A stretch of DNA of 64,000 nt from Arhodomonas sp051195215 (GTDB lineage Bacteria > Pseudomonadota > Gammaproteobacteria > Nitrococcales > Nitrococcaceae): contig NZ_JBNAZM010000009.1 of the NCBI RefSeq assembly GCF_051195215.1, positions 74,678 to 138,677 on the forward strand. Direction: 5' to 3'. Below the pieces are notes generated by a model. It saw only the letters and a list, made by a program, of their open reading frames with translations. It ran no database searches and had not been told where the DNA came from. The stretch's first letter is position 1. Every line of letters starts with the position of its first letter. A program made the translations under genes and the position numbers. Below are positions 52,617 to 60,563 of this stretch, in pieces.

Positions 52617-53495
52617 TCAGGCGTTGTACCGCACGGTGGCGCAGCGGCTGACGTCATAGCCGCCGAGCGCAGTGGCGCGTTCGCGGAACGTCGTGCTTTG
52701 AACGAATGCCATCAGCCGCTGCATTGGCGCTTCGAAGTAACTGCGCCGGCGCATGGCGAGATCGAAGCGCTCCCGGGCGAGGGGGAGAAAGTCCAGGCCG
52801 TGGCGCCGTGCTGCCGCCTCCACGGCGAGTCCGCAGTCGGCACGTCCGTCGCGTACTTCCAGGGCGAGATCGTCCTCGGTCAGGGCCGGCCGCGGAGCGA
52901 GGGCGAGCGAACGCGGATCGATACCGGCCGTCTCCAGCAAATGGTGAAAAAGCGTTGCCGCGCCGGCGCCGTGCTGGCGCCGGGCAATGCGCACGCCGGG
53001 GCGCTGGAGATCGGCGATGGCGGTGAGGCCAAGCGGGTTGCCCGGTGCCACTACCAGCCCCTGCTCGCGCTCGGCCCATTCGATCATCACCAGGTCGCGC
53101 ATGCCGCCGAGTCCGAGGCGCACCGGGTCGTTGTAGGCACCGCTCGCCGGATCGAGCACATGCAGGCCCGCGAGCTGGGCGCGTCCGTCGAGCAGTCGCT
53201 CCACGCCGTCACCGCTGCCCTGGCAGAGCAGCCCAAGGTCGGCATGACTCTCCCGCAGGGCCCACTCCAGCAGCGGGTCCTGGCTGCCGGCGTAAACCGG
53301 CGGGGGCGGGGTGGAGGTGGCGCTGTCCCCTTCCAGGTGGCTCATCACCCACAGATCGATCGCCTGGCGCGGAAACAGCAGCTTACCGGTGATACGAGCG
53401 CAGGGGATGGCGTGGTTGCGGGCGAGGTCGTAGACCTTGCGCTCCTTCAATCGCAGATAGTCGGCCACTTCGCGGGTGGTCAGGAACTCGGCCAT
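52617..53495 (-). CDS. Excisionase-type HTH regulator with periplasmic-binding-like domain
   Basis: The 292-residue protein has an N-terminal excisionase/MerR-like HTH (1-55; LTTREVADYLRLKERKVYDLA) and a binding domain of PBP_like type (about 75-290; PGNPLGLTAIADLQRPGV, GRADCGLAVEAAARRHGL). Such proteins often sense molybdate or tungstate and sit by molybdenum enzymes or transporters. Here it lies between the fdh operon (same strand) and the divergent tup genes, 78 nt away, so it probably controls one or both. The start at 53495 is inferred from the HTH. Confidence 0.86.
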   Translation of the reverse strand: MAEFLTTREVADYLRLKERKVYDLARNHAIPCARITGKLLFPRQAIDLWVMSHLEGDSATSTPPPPVYAGSQDPLLEWALRESHADLGLLCQGSGDGVERLLDGRAQLAGLHVLDPASGAYNDPVRLGLGGMRDLVMIEWAEREQGLVVAPGNPLGLTAIADLQRPGVRIARRQHGAGAATLFHHLLETAGIDPRSLALAPRPALTEDDLALEVRDGRADCGLAVEAAARRHGLDFLPLARERFDLAMRRRSYFEAPMQRLMAFVQSTTFRERATALGGYDVSRCATVRYNA

Positions 53496-53572
53496 GGTGC
53501 GCAGACCTGCAGGAACAGGCACATATTTCGTCGTTACCTGAAAGATAGCCACGAGCGGTACATCCTGCAGTC

Positions 53573-54289
53573 ATGAACGGGGATGAGTCGCTGGTCGGGA
53601 ACGCCTTCACGGGTGCACTGAAGCTGCTGCTCTCGCTCGACCCGGCTCTTTTCCGGGTGATTGCGCTGTCGCTGCAGGTGAGCCTCTCGGCGGTCGCCAT
53701 TGCCACGGCGCTCGCGTTGCCGCTGGGTGCGGCGGTGGCACTGTTCCGTTTCCCCGGGCGCGGGTTGGTGGTCGTGGCGCTGAACGCCCTGATGGGGCTG
53801 CCCCCGGTGGTGGTGGGGCTCGCGGTTTATCTTCTGCTCTCGCGGGCCGGGCCGCTGGGGGCGGCGGGGTTGCTGTTCACGCCGTCGGCCATGGTGATTG
53901 CCCAGTGCGTGCTGGTGCTGCCCATCGTGGCGGCGCTTACGCGCCAAACGGTCTCCGACTTGTGGGAGGAGTACCACGAGCAGCTCCAGTCTCTGGGCTC
54001 GAGTCGGGCGCGGGCCATTCCCACCCTGCTGTGGGATGGCCGTTTCCGGCTCATCACGGCGGTGCTGGCGGGCTTCGGGCGTGCCAGCGCGGAGGTGGGC
54101 GCGGTGCTCATCGTCGGCGGCAACATCGACGGGTTCACGCGGGTGATGACCACCTCCATCGCCCTGGAGACGAGCAAGGGCAACCTCGGGATCGCCATGG
54201 CGCTCGGCATCGTGCTGCTGGCGCTGATCGGCGTGATCAACGGCCTCGCCTACGGCATCGGCGAGCTCGCGCGGAGGCACTACGGATGA
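53573..54289 (+). CDS. tupB: Tungstate ABC transporter permease TupB
   Basis: The 238-residue permease has about five helices and the cytoplasmic coupling loop SLGSSRARAIPTLLWDGRF with flanking GRASAEVGAVLIVGGNIDGFTRVMTT, as in TupB. The Tup system imports tungstate (sometimes molybdate) with high affinity. It begins the tupB-tupC-tupA set and overlaps tupC by 4 nt. The divergent regulator gene is 77 nt upstream. Confidence 0.92.
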   Translation: MNGDESLVGNAFTGALKLLLSLDPALFRVIALSLQVSLSAVAIATALALPLGAAVALFRFPGRGLVVVALNALMGLPPVVVGLAVYLLLSRAGPLGAAGLLFTPSAMVIAQCVLVLPIVAALTRQTVSDLWEEYHEQLQSLGSSRARAIPTLLWDGRFRLITAVLAGFGRASAEVGAVLIVGGNIDGFTRVMTTSIALETSKGNLGIAMALGIVLLALIGVINGLAYGIGELARRHYG

Positions 54290-55023
54290 GCACGCTCGAC
54301 GACGGCTTTCTGCCCCTGGCGCTGGAGGGCGTAGCCTTTGAACGCAACGGTATGCGGTTGCTGGATGCGGTCTCGCTGGTGCTGCCGGCGCGGCGGCGCA
54401 CACTCGTCATGGGCCCCAATGGCGCCGGCAAGAGCCTGCTCATGCGTGTCTGCCACGGCCTGCTCGTGCCCACCGGCGGCACCCTGCGCTGGGGCAACGG
54501 CCATCGCCCTTCTTCCCGCGAGATCCGGCGCCGGCAGGCGATGGTCTTTCAGCGCCCGGTGTTGCTGCGCCGCTCGGTGCTCGGCAACGTCACCTACGCG
54601 TTATCGCTGCGGGCGACGCCGCCGCGGGAGCGGCGCGAGCACGCCATGGCCGCCCTCGAGCTCTTCGGGCTCGAGCACTTCGCGCGGCGCTCCGCGCGGG
54701 CGCTCTCCGGCGGCGAGCAGCAGCGCCTCGCGCTCGCCCGGGCGTGGGTGCTGCGCCCGGAGATCCTCTTCCTCGACGAGCCCACGGCGTCCCTGGATCC
54801 TGCTTCCGCCGCGGCGGTGGAGGACGCCGTTGTCCGCTTCCACGAGCGCGGCACGAGCGTGGTGATGGCGACCCACGATCTCGCCCAGGCGCGCCGGCTC
54901 GCCGAGGACGTGCTCTTCGTTTGCGGCGGTCGGGTACTGGAGCACGTGCCCGCGGCGACATTCTTCGCCGAGCCGCGAACGCCCCAGGCACAGGGGTTCA
55001 TCCGCGGCGAGCTGGTTCACTGA
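54286..55023 (+). CDS. tupC: Tungstate ABC transporter ATPase TupC
   Basis: The 245-residue ATPase shows Walker A GPNGAGKS (43-50), Q-loop VFQRPVLL, signature LSGGEQQRLALA, Walker B ILFLDEPTASLD and the switch MATHD. It overlaps tupB by 4 nt. The heptanucleotide array begins 15 nt after its stop. Confidence 0.93.
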   Translation: MSTLDDGFLPLALEGVAFERNGMRLLDAVSLVLPARRRTLVMGPNGAGKSLLMRVCHGLLVPTGGTLRWGNGHRPSSREIRRRQAMVFQRPVLLRRSVLGNVTYALSLRATPPRERREHAMAALELFGLEHFARRSARALSGGEQQRLALARAWVLRPEILFLDEPTASLDPASAAAVEDAVVRFHERGTSVVMATHDLAQARRLAEDVLFVCGGRVLEHVPAATFFAEPRTPQAQGFIRGELVH

Positions 55024-55037
55024 GTCGAAAGATCCAA

Positions 55038-55184
55038 GTTCAAAGTTCAAAGTTCAAAGTTCAAAGGCAAAAGGCAAAAGGCAAAAGGCAAAAGGCAAAA
55101 GGCAAAAGACGGAAGACGGAAGACGGAAGACGGAAGACGGAAGACGGAAGACGGAAGACGGAAGACGGAAGACGGAAGACGGAA
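55038..55184 (+). repeat. Heptanucleotide tandem array between tupC and tupA
   Basis: There are 21 perfect 7-nt units in three blocks: GTTCAAA x4 (55038-55065), GGCAAAA x6 (55066-55107) and GACGGAA x11 (55108-55184), all in one phase. The array runs to within 15 nt of the tupA start, next to GGGAGAGG, its ribosome binding site. Slippage would change operon spacing by sevens. It is not a CRISPR: units are far too short and unspaced. Confidence 0.92.
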
Positions 55185-55199
55185 GCGGGAGAGGCTGTC

Positions 55200-56006
55200 A
55201 TGCAGCGTTGGATCGTGCTCGTCGGCGTCGCGGCCCTGGTCGCCACCGCGGGCGTTCAGGCCCGGGACGACAAGGCGTTCGTGCTCGCCTCCACCACTTC
55301 GACGCAGAGCTCCGGGCTCTTCGACCACCTCATCCCCAAGTTCGAGGCGAGCACGGGGATCGATGTGCGCGTGGTCGCCGTGGGCACCGGCCAGGCACTC
55401 ACTCTCGGCCGCCGCGGTGACGCCAGCGCGCTGCTGGTGCACGCCCCGGCGGCGGAGAAGCAGTTCATGGCGGAGGGCCACGGCGTCGACCGGGTGGCGG
55501 TGATGCACAACGACTTCGTCGTGGTGGGGCCGGCGGACGACCCTGCCGGCGTCGCCGGGGCCGGGACGGCCTCGGAGGCGTTCAGCCGGATCGCCGAATC
55601 CGGGGCGCCGTTCGCCTCGCGGGGCGACGACAGCGGCACCCACAAGAAGGAGCGCGCCATCTGGGAGGCCGCCGCGGACGATCCCGGCGGCGGCTGGTAC
55701 CGCGAGCTCGGCAAGGGCATGGGGGCGACGCTCAACACCGCCGCTGCCATGGACGCCTACGTCCTCACCGATCGCGGGACCTGGATCAGCTTCAACAATC
55801 GCCAGAACCTGGCGATCGTCCACGAGGGCGACGAGATGTTGTTCAACCCCTACCACAGCATGCTGGTGAACCCGGAGCGCCACGACGGCGTGCGCCATGG
55901 CCTTGCCCGGCGTTGGCAGCAATGGCTCGTCTCGCCCGAAGGGCAGGCGCTCATCGCGGACCATCGCCTCAAGGGCCAGCAGCTCTTCCATCCGGACGCC
56001 CAATAA
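55200..56006 (+). CDS. tupA: Tungstate-binding periplasmic protein TupA
   Basis: The 268-residue binding protein has a signal peptide (cleavage near VQA, residue 21) and the oxyanion motif LASTTSTQSSGLFDHL. RGDDSGTHKKERAIW and MDAYVLTDRGTWISF also match TupA. It binds tungstate for import by TupBC, and so supplies W or Mo to the formate dehydrogenase. Unlike the common A-B-C order, it is last here, after the repeat array. Confidence 0.92.
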   Translation: MQRWIVLVGVAALVATAGVQARDDKAFVLASTTSTQSSGLFDHLIPKFEASTGIDVRVVAVGTGQALTLGRRGDASALLVHAPAAEKQFMAEGHGVDRVAVMHNDFVVVGPADDPAGVAGAGTASEAFSRIAESGAPFASRGDDSGTHKKERAIWEAAADDPGGGWYRELGKGMGATLNTAAAMDAYVLTDRGTWISFNNRQNLAIVHEGDEMLFNPYHSMLVNPERHDGVRHGLARRWQQWLVSPEGQALIADHRLKGQQLFHPDAQ

Positions 56007-56075
56007 TGGCGTAGCCCGGGGACGCTGCCGCATCATGGTTGCAAAGGTATGCTGTCGATGGTGAGGGAGACGTCC

Positions 56076-57161
56076 ATGACCGTCGCGGTTCTGGTGGGCA
56101 CCCGGAAAGGGCTCTTCATCGCCCGTAGCGATGCTGCGCGCGAGAGCTGGCGCGTGGAAGGGCCGCATATGGCCGGCTACGAGATCCAGGCCGCCTGGCT
56201 CGACCCGCGCGATCCCCGGTGCGGCTACGCGGCGGCCCATCATCCGGTGTGGGGTATCCACGTCCACCGCAGCGACGACGCGGGGCATAGCTGGCAGCCT
56301 CTGCCGGATGTCCCCCGCCACTGTGAGGAGGACGACGACCCGGCGAGCCTGCGCATGATCTGGAGCCTGGCGCCGGGGGCGGAGTCCGAGCCGGAAACCC
56401 TGTACGCCGGCATCGAGCCGCCGGGCCTGTTCGTCAGCCGCGACGGCGGCGGGCGCTGGGAACCGCTGCCCGGCTTCAACGAGCACCCGGACCGCGCCAC
56501 CTGGAGCCCGGCCAAGGGCGGTCTCGCCGTGCACTCCCCGAGCGTCGACCCGCAGCACCCGGAACGATTGGTGGTCGCCCTCTCCGCCGGCGGCGTCTAC
56601 CGCACGGGCGACGGCGGCGGGACCTGGCAGGCCTGTAACCGCGGCGTTCGTGCCCCTTACCTGGCCGGTGATGCGCCGGAAAGCGGCCATTGCGTGCACC
56701 GCGTGCTCCGTCATCCAGCACGGCCGCAGAGGCTCTACCAGCAGAGCCATAATGGCACCTACGTCAGCGACGATACGGGCGACCATTGGCACGAGATCAC
56801 CGCAGGGCTGCCCAGCGACTTCGGCTACGCCCTTGCCACCGACCCGCGCGATCCGGACACGGTCTATACCGTGCCCGAGCAGAGCAGTCAGCTCCGCGCC
56901 ACCGTCGACGGGCGCCTGCGGGTCTATCGCAGCCGGGATGCCGGCGAGACGTGGACGGCCCTCACCGAGGGCCTGCCCCAGGAGAACGTCTTCGTCACCA
57001 TCCTGCGCGACGGACTCGACAGCGACGACCTGGCCCCGCTCGGACTGTATCTCGGGACTTCCAGCGGGCATCTCTTCACGAGCCGCGACGGTGGGGACAT
57101 CTGGGCGCTGGTGGCGGGGTTTCTGCCGGGAATTCTCAGTGTGCGGGCGCAAGCGCTGTGA
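56076..57161 (+). CDS. BNR/Asp-box beta-propeller (sialidase-like) protein
   Basis: This 361-residue beta-propeller has multiple Asp-box repeats (S-x-D-x-G-x-x-W): SDDAGHSWQ, SRDGGGRWE, TGDGGGTWQ, SDDTGDHWH, SRDAGETWT, SRDGGDIWA. No signal peptide is seen, so it is probably cytosolic; a true sialidase is unlikely. Similar BNR proteins sit beside MoaD/ThiS genes in other bacteria, as here near moaD. The start at 56076 has GAGGGAG upstream and begins MTVAVLVGTRKGLF, the family start. Confidence 0.85.
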   Translation: MTVAVLVGTRKGLFIARSDAARESWRVEGPHMAGYEIQAAWLDPRDPRCGYAAAHHPVWGIHVHRSDDAGHSWQPLPDVPRHCEEDDDPASLRMIWSLAPGAESEPETLYAGIEPPGLFVSRDGGGRWEPLPGFNEHPDRATWSPAKGGLAVHSPSVDPQHPERLVVALSAGGVYRTGDGGGTWQACNRGVRAPYLAGDAPESGHCVHRVLRHPARPQRLYQQSHNGTYVSDDTGDHWHEITAGLPSDFGYALATDPRDPDTVYTVPEQSSQLRATVDGRLRVYRSRDAGETWTALTEGLPQENVFVTILRDGLDSDDLAPLGLYLGTSSGHLFTSRDGGDIWALVAGFLPGILSVRAQAL

Positions 57162-57178
57162 CAGGAGGTGGCATGGGT

Positions 57179-57400
57179 CGTCGCGTGGTGTGCAACGCGC
57201 TCGTCGAGATCAACGTCGTGCGGGTTGCGGCGCCGTGCCGGGGTGGCCGGGCGGTAGCCCGTTGCCGGACACGCCGTGAATACGTCCCTGTAGGCTCGTA
57301 TGCAGCGTCCCTGCTGCATACGGTCCGTCAACGGGCTACCGCCCGGCCGCTTGCCACCCTTGTGCCACCCTGCAACCGGCGCGTTGCACACCACGCGACG
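57179..57400. repeat. Roughly 220-bp inverted-repeat element
   Basis: The ends are perfect 22-bp inverted repeats (57179-57200 and 57379-57400; CGTCGCGTGGTGTGC read from either end). Inside, 57245-57270 pairs with 57323-57348 at 25 of 26 positions (GGCCGGGCGGTAGCCCGTTG), and a central hairpin GTATGCAGC-N6-GCTGCATAC spans 57298-57321. The arms between are partly complementary. It looks like a small non-autonomous element or a large structured RNA. No ORF or transposase is recognisable. Confidence 0.8.
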
Positions 57401-57467
57401 CAGGCCGTGCCGCTGGCTTGTCTGTGGCATCGGCATGGTGAGGACCCGCATTGCCGGTGGCGTCTCG

Positions 57468-57569
57468 GTAGGTCGGCGAGCGCGAAGCGCTGGCCGACAT
57501 CCCACGCATCGGGGTGTCGGTCGCCAGGCGCGATTTTCGTAGATCGGCGAGCGCTAAGCGCTGGCCGAC
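57468..57569 (+). repeat. Direct pair of REP-like palindromes
   Basis: Two 31-nt units, 57468-57498 and 57539-57569, differ at two positions. Each has a GTAG head, then an imperfect palindrome made of TCGGCGAGCGC, a short loop (GA or TA) and AGCGCTGGCCGA. GTAG-headed hairpins are typical of REP elements mobilised by RAYT transposases. No RAYT gene is in the window. Spacing is 71 nt from start to start, as in BIME-type doublets. Confidence 0.8.
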
Positions 57570-57717
57570 GTTCCTCGTACGGGAATGCCGGCTGCCAGAT
57601 GCAGCCGCAAGTCCGGAGGGCCTCGACAGAACGCTCACGTACAGCCCAGGTCGTGCCCCGACGTCGGGGAATGCCGGTTACCTCGCCGATTGCGCCGCCA
57701 ATGCCCAGGGGTGGCTC

Positions 57718-58473
57718 ATGACCAGCGCCGACATCGTGCACCTCCTCGGCGCCAGCGGCGGCGTCGTCTGCGCTGTGGGCGCCGGGGGCAAGAAGACCAC
57801 CCTCTACCGCCTCGCCCGCCTGCACCCGGGGCGCGTGGCGCTCACTGCCTCCGTGTTCGCCGCGCCGCCGCCGCGCCGGGTCGTGGGCGCGCGCGTGTTC
57901 GAGCCGGAGACGGAGCTGGATGACGCGGTTCTCGCCGCCGCCGGCAGTCATCGCCGTGTGGCCTACGCTCACCCCTCGGACAAGCCCGGTCGCAACGCGG
58001 GCGTCGCGACCGACCGTATCGCCGAGCTCCACCGCGCGGGCGGGTTCGAGGTGACCCTGGTCAAGGCGGACGGCGCGCGCATGCGCGGTATCAAGGCCCC
58101 GGGAGAAGGCGAGCCGCAGCTGGTGCCGGGCACCGTCACCGTGTTGCATCTCACCTCCGCGGCGGTGCTCGGCCAGCCCCTGGACGAGCGTGTCGCCCAC
58201 CGTCCCGAGCGTCTCGCCGCCCTGGTGGGCGCGGACCTTGGTGAGACCCTCACGCCTATGCATCTCGCCCGCCTGCTCGCGAGCCCCGACGGCGCCTGGC
58301 GCGGCGTGGGCGAGGCGCGGCTGATCCCGGTGATCAATCAGGTGGATGCGGCGGACCGGCTCGCGCCGGCGCGGGAGGCGGCGGAGCGTGCGCTAGCCGA
58401 GTGTTCCCGGCTGGAGGCGGTGGTGCTCGCCGCCATGCGCCGGGACGATCCCATCGTGGAGGTGGTGCGATGA
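57718..58473 (+). CDS. yqeC: YqeC-family protein (molybdoenzyme accessory NTPase)
   Basis: The 251-residue protein has a P-loop-like GAGGKKTTLY (21-30), HPSDKPGRNAGVATDRI and LVKADGARMRGIKAPGEGEPQ, typical of the YqeC family. YqeC proteins accompany selenium-dependent or other molybdenum hydroxylase maturation genes; the biochemical role is unsettled. No selenium genes are seen here; the following Moco genes suggest a general Mo-cofactor role. The start at 57718 is inferred; the frame is open upstream through the REP pair. Confidence 0.82.
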   Translation: MTSADIVHLLGASGGVVCAVGAGGKKTTLYRLARLHPGRVALTASVFAAPPPRRVVGARVFEPETELDDAVLAAAGSHRRVAYAHPSDKPGRNAGVATDRIAELHRAGGFEVTLVKADGARMRGIKAPGEGEPQLVPGTVTVLHLTSAAVLGQPLDERVAHRPERLAALVGADLGETLTPMHLARLLASPDGAWRGVGEARLIPVINQVDAADRLAPAREAAERALAECSRLEAVVLAAMRRDDPIVEVVR

Positions 58474-58534
58474 GCGCGCGCAACCGGGTTTGTTACCATT
58501 GTGGACAACAGGCCCGAGTGGGAAGGCGAGAGTC

Positions 58535-58813
58535 ATGAATGCGGTGTCCGTCCGGATTCCCGCTGCCCTGCACCCGTTCACCGGCGGTGAGAGCGAGCTC
58601 ACCGTGGAGGCGGCGTCCGTCGGCGAGGCCCTGTCCGCCGTGGGGCGCCGCCACGAGGCGCTGCTGCCGCGCATCCTCACCCGCGGGGGCCGCCTGCGGC
58701 CGTACGTGAACGTCTTCCTCGACGATCAGGACATCCGCTCCCTCGACGGGCTCGATACCCCGCTCGCCGGGCATCGGACGCTCATCGTCATGCCGTCGGT
58801 GGCTGGCGGATGA
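58535..58813 (+). CDS. moaD: MoaD/ThiS-family sulphur carrier
   Basis: The 92-residue ubiquitin-like protein ends in the MoaD/ThiS GG (MPSVAGG), where adenylation and thiocarboxylation occur. Segments RIPAALHPFTGGESELTVEA and YVNVFLDDQDIRSLDGLDTPL are typical of this branch, which includes MoaD and archaeal SAMPs. It overlaps moeB by 4 nt, fitting a dedicated E1-like partner. No separate moaE is in the window. Confidence 0.9.
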   Translation: MNAVSVRIPAALHPFTGGESELTVEAASVGEALSAVGRRHEALLPRILTRGGRLRPYVNVFLDDQDIRSLDGLDTPLAGHRTLIVMPSVAGG

Positions 58814-59949
58814 GCGCGCTGGAGCGCCAGCTCGCGCGGCTGCGCGAGCGCATCCCCGAGATCGATGCCGCCGAGGCGGCGGCGCGGGTGGAGCAGGGCG
58901 CGCTGCTCATCGACGTGCGCGAGGCCGACGAGCTCGCCGAGGGCGCGCCCGAGGGGAGCCGCCATGTCCCGCGGGGTCAGCTCGAGCTCCGGATCGCCAG
59001 CGTCGCCCCCGACGTCGATACCCCGTTGGTGCTCATGTGCGCCGGCGGGACGCGCTCACTGCTCGCCGCCGATGCCCTGCAAACGCTGGGCTATCGCCGG
59101 GTCGCGAACCTCGCCGGCGGTTTCAAGGTGTGGAAGGACGCGGGGCTGCCGGTGCGCATGCCGCCTGCGGCAGCCGGTGACGATCTGCGCCAGCGCTACG
59201 CCCGCCAGATCAACCTGCCCGAGGTGGGCGAGGCGGGGCAGGCCCGGCTCGCCGAGGCCCGGGTGCTCGTCATCGGGGCCGGCGGGCTCGGCTCGCCGGC
59301 GGCGCTCTACCTCGCCGCCGCCGGGGTCGGCACCCTGGGCATGGTGGATGACGACGTCGTCGACCGCAGCAACCTCCAGCGCCAGGTCCTCCACGCCGAG
59401 GCGCGGGTGGGGATGCCCAAGGTCTACTCGGCCCAGGCGACGCTCCGCGGCCTGAACCCCGGCCTGCGCTTCGTCCCCCACGCAGTGCGGCTCACCGCGG
59501 ACAACGCGGAGCAGCTGGTGAGCGACTACGACCTGGTGCTCGACGGCTCGGACAACTTCGCCACGCGCTACGCTCTGAACGATGCTTGCGTCCCGCGCGG
59601 CATCCCGCTCCTGCATGCCGCGGTCTATCGCTTCGAGGGCCAGGCGAGCGTCGTCTGGCCGGCCCGTGGCGGGCCCTGCTACCGCTGCCTGTTTCCGGAG
59701 CCACCGCCGGCGGAGCTGGCGCCGTCGTGTGCCGAGGCGGGCGTGCTCGGTGTGCTGCCCGGGCTGCTCGGCATGATCCAGGCCACCGAGGCGCTCAAGA
59801 TCCTGCTCGACCTCGGTGAAGTTCCGCTAGGCCGGTTGCTGTGCGTGGACGCCCTGCGCTCGGAGTATCGAAGCCTGCAGGTCTTCCGGGACCCGGCGTG
59901 CTCCGTGTGCGGCAAGGCGGCCAATGCCCCGGTCGAGGCCGCGCCATGA
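58810..59949 (+). CDS. moeB: MoeB-like E1 adenylyltransferase with N-terminal rhodanese domain
   Basis: The 379-residue fusion has an N-terminal rhodanese domain (about 15-120) with active-site C77 in CAGGTRS, then a ThiF/MoeB domain with GAGGLGSP (156-163), RSNLQRQVLH, DGSDNFATRY and zinc CYRC and CSVC. MoeB adenylates the MoaD C-terminus; rhodanese supplies sulphur. In eukaryotic MOCS3 the rhodanese is C-terminal, so the order is reversed. It overlaps moaD and mobA. Confidence 0.92.
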   Translation: MSALERQLARLRERIPEIDAAEAAARVEQGALLIDVREADELAEGAPEGSRHVPRGQLELRIASVAPDVDTPLVLMCAGGTRSLLAADALQTLGYRRVANLAGGFKVWKDAGLPVRMPPAAAGDDLRQRYARQINLPEVGEAGQARLAEARVLVIGAGGLGSPAALYLAAAGVGTLGMVDDDVVDRSNLQRQVLHAEARVGMPKVYSAQATLRGLNPGLRFVPHAVRLTADNAEQLVSDYDLVLDGSDNFATRYALNDACVPRGIPLLHAAVYRFEGQASVVWPARGGPCYRCLFPEPPPAELAPSCAEAGVLGVLPGLLGMIQATEALKILLDLGEVPLGRLLCVDALRSEYRSLQVFRDPACSVCGKAANAPVEAAP

Positions 59950-60563
59950 CCGACGCACCCGCCAGTGATGTGACGGCAGTGATTCTCGCCGGCGGGCGTG
60001 CCACCCGCATGGGCGGCGAGGATAAGGGCCTGATCCCGCTTGCCGGCCGTCCCATGATCGAGCACGTCCTCGCCGCCATTCGACCTCAGGTCGGCGAGGT
60101 GCTCATCAACGCCAACCGGAGTTGGTCGGCCTACGAAGCCTACGGCCACCCGGTAGTGGCGGACGATGTCACCGACTTCCCCGGGCCGTTGGCGGGCATG
60201 GCGGCGGGGCTCGCCACCTGCGCGACGCCGCTGGCGCTGTTCCTGCCCTGCGATGGCCCGCTGGTGCCGCGGGATCTGGTTGGCCGACTGTACGGCGCGC
60301 TGACCGCGAACGGTGCACAGGGAGCGGTCGCCCATGACGGCGAGCGGCTGCAACCGGTGCACGCCCTCCTCCAGCGGGAGCTGCTCGGCTCGCTGCGCGC
60401 CTTCCTTGCCGACGGCGGCCGGAAGGTGGCCCAGTGGTACGAAACGTTCGACACCACCGAGGTGGACTTCTCCGACCACCGCGAGCTGTTCATGAACGTC
60501 AACACGCCCGATGAGCGCGATGCCCTCGCCGCGCGCCTGGCAGCGGAGCGGCACGGTCCATGA
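59946..60563 (+). CDS. mobA: Molybdenum cofactor guanylyltransferase MobA
   Basis: MobA joins GMP to molybdopterin to give the MGD cofactor used by formate dehydrogenase. The 205 residues hold the nucleotide motif VILAGGRATRMGGEDKGLIPL, PCDGPLVPRDLV and the C-terminal FMNVNTPDE. It overlaps moeB and moeA by 4 nt. Needed by the bis-MGD enzyme encoded 10 kb upstream. Confidence 0.95.
   Translation: MTDAPASDVTAVILAGGRATRMGGEDKGLIPLAGRPMIEHVLAAIRPQVGEVLINANRSWSAYEAYGHPVVADDVTDFPGPLAGMAAGLATCATPLALFLPCDGPLVPRDLVGRLYGALTANGAQGAVAHDGERLQPVHALLQRELLGSLRAFLADGGRKVAQWYETFDTTEVDFSDHRELFMNVNTPDERDALAARLAAERHGP

Noticed and set aside
55038..55184. CRISPR-like array
   Set aside because: Units are 7 nt with no spacers, and no cas genes are nearby; it is a simple tandem repeat.
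55047..57152. 701-residue antisense open frame across tupA and the BNR gene
   Set aside because: It begins within the heptad repeats and lies opposite two recognised genes; it has no domain.
57173..57721. ORF starting after AGGAGG at 57163
   Set aside because: The frame runs through the inverted-repeat element and the REP pair, and its product is Arg/Cys-rich without a family; the good ribosome site may be a remnant.
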